From JBDRGC01 sp043818215 (GTDB taxonomy: Bacteria; Chloroflexota; Anaerolineae; Anaerolineales; UBA11858), in NCBI GenBank assembly GCA_043818215.1, contig JBDRGC010000089.1, forward strand, positions 1 to 11,072: a stretch of DNA of 11,072 nucleotides. The letters run 5' to 3'. The position numbers were made by a program, and so were the translations under genes. A model generated the notes under the pieces. That model was not told the DNA's origin. It did no database searches and saw nothing but the letters and a program-made list of their open reading frames with translations. Each line of letters opens with the position of its first letter. Position 1 is the stretch's first letter. This document shows positions 9,942 to 11,072 of this stretch, in pieces.

Positions 9942-10773
9942 TAGCTACCTGCCCATCGAGCCAGACAATCAAGGTATCGAATACCTGGGCTTGCTCCGGC
10001 TCGTTGTGAATTTCGTGGTACAAGCCATCCCAGATTTCGAGGGTGGCTTCATCGCCAACGCGGGCGGCGAACTCACGGCTGGCTTCGTGGGAGGTGAGGC
10101 GGTCGGCACTGCCGTGCATCAACAAAAGCGGCAGAGGGAATCGTGAGGCGTGATCCAGCGCCCACTGTCCGGCTTCGAAGAATCCCACAAACAAGCGGGC
10201 TGAGATGCGATCATGAACCAGGGGGTCAGCTTGATATTTACGCGCTACTTCGGGATCACGCGAGAGGGCCTGAATTTCCAGTCCGTTGGGCTGCACGAAT
10301 GCCGGCCAGATTTTGTCCATCCCGCGTCCCAGTGCCACCTGGATGGCAGGCGGTTCGAAGGCCAGTTTCAGGCTGGGAGCTGTGGCGACCACTCCGGCCA
10401 GTCCGGGGCTGCGGCGCAGAGCATAATTCAAGACCAAATTACCTCCCAGGCTGTGCCCATAAAGGAAGAGGGGAATACCCGGGTAGCGTTTTTCGACTTC
10501 AGCTAAAAAGACGGCAATATCGTTCATCAAGGCATCGTAAGATGGGGTGTGTCCGCGCTTACCTTGGGACTTGCCGTGGCCGCGCAGGTCGAATGCCAGC
10601 AAAGCGTACCCGGCCTGATTCAACGCGGCTGCTAAATGGGCGTAACGTCCGCTGTGCTCTCCCAAGCCATGAACCAGACAAACGACCCCGTGGGGGCCGC
10701 CATCGGGCTGCCAACCTTGAGCGTAAAGTTGAAGGCCATCACTGGCTTGTAAAGTGGATTCAAAGTGGGTCAT
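9934..10773 (-). CDS. Alpha/beta hydrolase, monoacylglycerol lipase / lysophospholipase type
   Basis: A 279-residue serine hydrolase of the Hydrolase_4 group. The oxyanion stretch is LVHGLGEHSGRYAHLA (33-48); FDLRGHGKSQGKRG (61-74) follows. The nucleophile elbow YGHSLGG has Ser108. The acid is Asp224 in HGSADRLTSHEAS, and the base His253 in DGLYHEIHNEPE. These together are typical of monoacylglycerol lipases, which release fatty acid and glycerol; esterase activity on other substrates is possible. No signal peptide, so probably cytoplasmic. I chose the ATG at 10773 because of the Shine-Dalgarno site at 10780-10785; the open frame upstream to about 10959 is repeat sequence. The stop overlaps the downstream thioredoxin-fold gene. 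Confidence 0.93.
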   Translation of the reverse strand: MTHFESTLQASDGLQLYAQGWQPDGGPHGVVCLVHGLGEHSGRYAHLAAALNQAGYALLAFDLRGHGKSQGKRGHTPSYDALMNDIAVFLAEVEKRYPGIPLFLYGHSLGGNLVLNYALRRSPGLAGVVATAPSLKLAFEPPAIQVALGRGMDKIWPAFVQPNGLEIQALSRDPEVARKYQADPLVHDRISARLFVGFFEAGQWALDHASRFPLPLLLMHGSADRLTSHEASREFAARVGDEATLEIWDGLYHEIHNEPEQAQVFDTLIVWLDGQVANE

Positions 10774-10779
10774 AGGATT

Positions 10780-10785
10780 TCCTTT
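10780..10785 (-). promoter_or_regulatory. Shine-Dalgarno site fixing the lipase start
   Basis: On the minus strand AAAGGA lies 6 nt before the ATG at 10773. It decides against longer starts that would add repeat-encoded residues to the N terminus. Confidence 0.75.
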
Positions 10786-10816
10786 TGTACTCGTTGAGGT
10801 TGCTGAAAGAGGTTTC

Positions 10817-11000
10817 AATAGTACGCGGACACTTGCACCTGCGGCACACTTGCACCTGCGGCAAGTGCAGGTGAGTGCAGGTGTTACGCGGATCAAGCGG
10901 ATTAACGCGGATTTTATATTTTTTAAAGAATCCGCGGTGATCCGTTTAATCCGCGTCACACTTGCACCTGCGGTGAAAGTGCAGGTGTCCGAGTTCTATT
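10817..11000. repeat. 184-bp composite palindromic element in the lipase leader
   Basis: The ends, 10817-10832 (AATAGTACGCGGACAC) and 10985-11000, are inverted copies with 14 of 16 matches. Inside, 28-base arms (ACGCGGAT...CGCGGATT at about 10875-10902, inverted at about 10925-10955) match at 24 of 28 and flank an A/T-rich loop. The motif ACACTTGCACCTGCGG occurs three times (10829-10844, 10846-10861, 10958-10973), with inverted AAGTGCAGGTG copies. No coding sequence is trusted here. Confidence 0.7.
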
Positions 11001-11006
11001 ATAGCA
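10998..11006 (-). promoter_or_regulatory. Extended -10 promoter for the lipase-DsbA operon
   Basis: On the minus strand the sequence reads TGCTATAAT: a perfect TATAAT (10998-11003) with the TGn extension, which can replace a -35. A TTGACA at 11030-11035 is too far (26 nt) to pair with it. Transcription would start near 10990 and run through the palindromic element before reaching the lipase start. Confidence 0.55.
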
Positions 11007-11017
11007 AGGGACTGAAC

Positions 11018-11072
11018 TTACTTCTTTTCTGTCAACCAGACAACCGAATGCGGAACTTGCAAGCCGTCGCTC
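11018..11072 (-). CDS. Probable C-terminal end of an unidentified protein (partial)
   Basis: The minus strand stays open from the window edge to a TAA at 11018-11020 and reads SDGLQVPHSVVWLTEKK, a composition and basic ending typical of a real C terminus. Only 17 residues are visible, so no family can be given. It would be the gene upstream of the lipase operon on the same strand. Confidence 0.4.
   Translation of the reverse strand, partial: SDGLQVPHSVVWLTEKK

Noticed and set aside
10143..10775. Plus-strand open frame over the lipase
   Set aside because: Antisense shadow of a gene with an intact catalytic triad.
10774..10959. N-terminal extension of the lipase
   Set aside because: The extension is encoded by the palindromic element, and a good Shine-Dalgarno site supports the ATG at 10773.

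Overview
The window looks like bacterial chromosome of moderately high G+C, most likely from the phylum Chloroflexota, class Anaerolineae. That placement is inference. It rests on the gene set (a short-type alpha-glucan phosphorylase, a Lut lactate-oxidation locus, a Pro/Thr-rich membrane-anchored surface protein, a DUF554 protein) and on the many heptamer/octamer tandem repeats and imperfect palindromes filling the intergenic spaces. No tRNA, rRNA, CRISPR array, transposase or phage gene is visible.

Layout. 1-771: no intact gene; a possible frameshifted gene tail (1-209) and two imperfect inverted-repeat elements (about 206-420 and 467-748). 772-3541, minus strand: glgP followed by a UPF0316 membrane protein, separated by a heptamer repeat. 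3542-3862: divergent intergenic region with candidate promoters and repeats. 3863-6999, plus strand: lutA, then one long gene that fuses LutB to a LutC-like LUD domain. 7005-7448, minus: a signal-peptide, Pro/Thr-rich, membrane-anchored protein that converges on lutBC with a 5-nt gap. 7657-8202, plus: a PduO-type cobalamin adenosyltransferase with a probable leaderless promoter and a perfect palindrome upstream. 8346-9104, plus: DUF554. 9216-10773, minus: a two-gene operon of an alpha/beta hydrolase (monoacylglycerol-lipase type) and a membrane-anchored DsbA-like oxidoreductase, translationally overlapping. 11018-11072, minus: a probable C-terminal end of another gene.

The most unusual feature is the repeats. 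At least three unrelated repeat types lie in frame inside the single lutBC reading frame: a 68-bp palindrome (5082-5149), a heptamer array (6017-6125) encoding a seven-residue peptide repeat, and a head-to-head octamer array (6348-6510) encoding an eight-residue peptide repeat exactly at the LutB/LutC junction. Repeats of the same kind abut the start codons of lutA and lutBC where a Shine-Dalgarno site should be, and supply the last codons and stops of glgP, lutA and probably the adenosyltransferase gene. This suggests that short repeats have been expanding into genes, creating linkers, tails and perhaps a gene fusion.

Function. LutA and LutBC should form the iron-sulfur lactate utilisation complex that oxidises L-lactate to pyruvate; GlgP releases glucose-1-phosphate from glycogen; the adenosyltransferase makes coenzyme B12. 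The hydrolase/DsbA pair suggests lipid or ester hydrolysis beside extracytoplasmic thiol oxidation. No direct functional link between these units is visible beyond adjacency.
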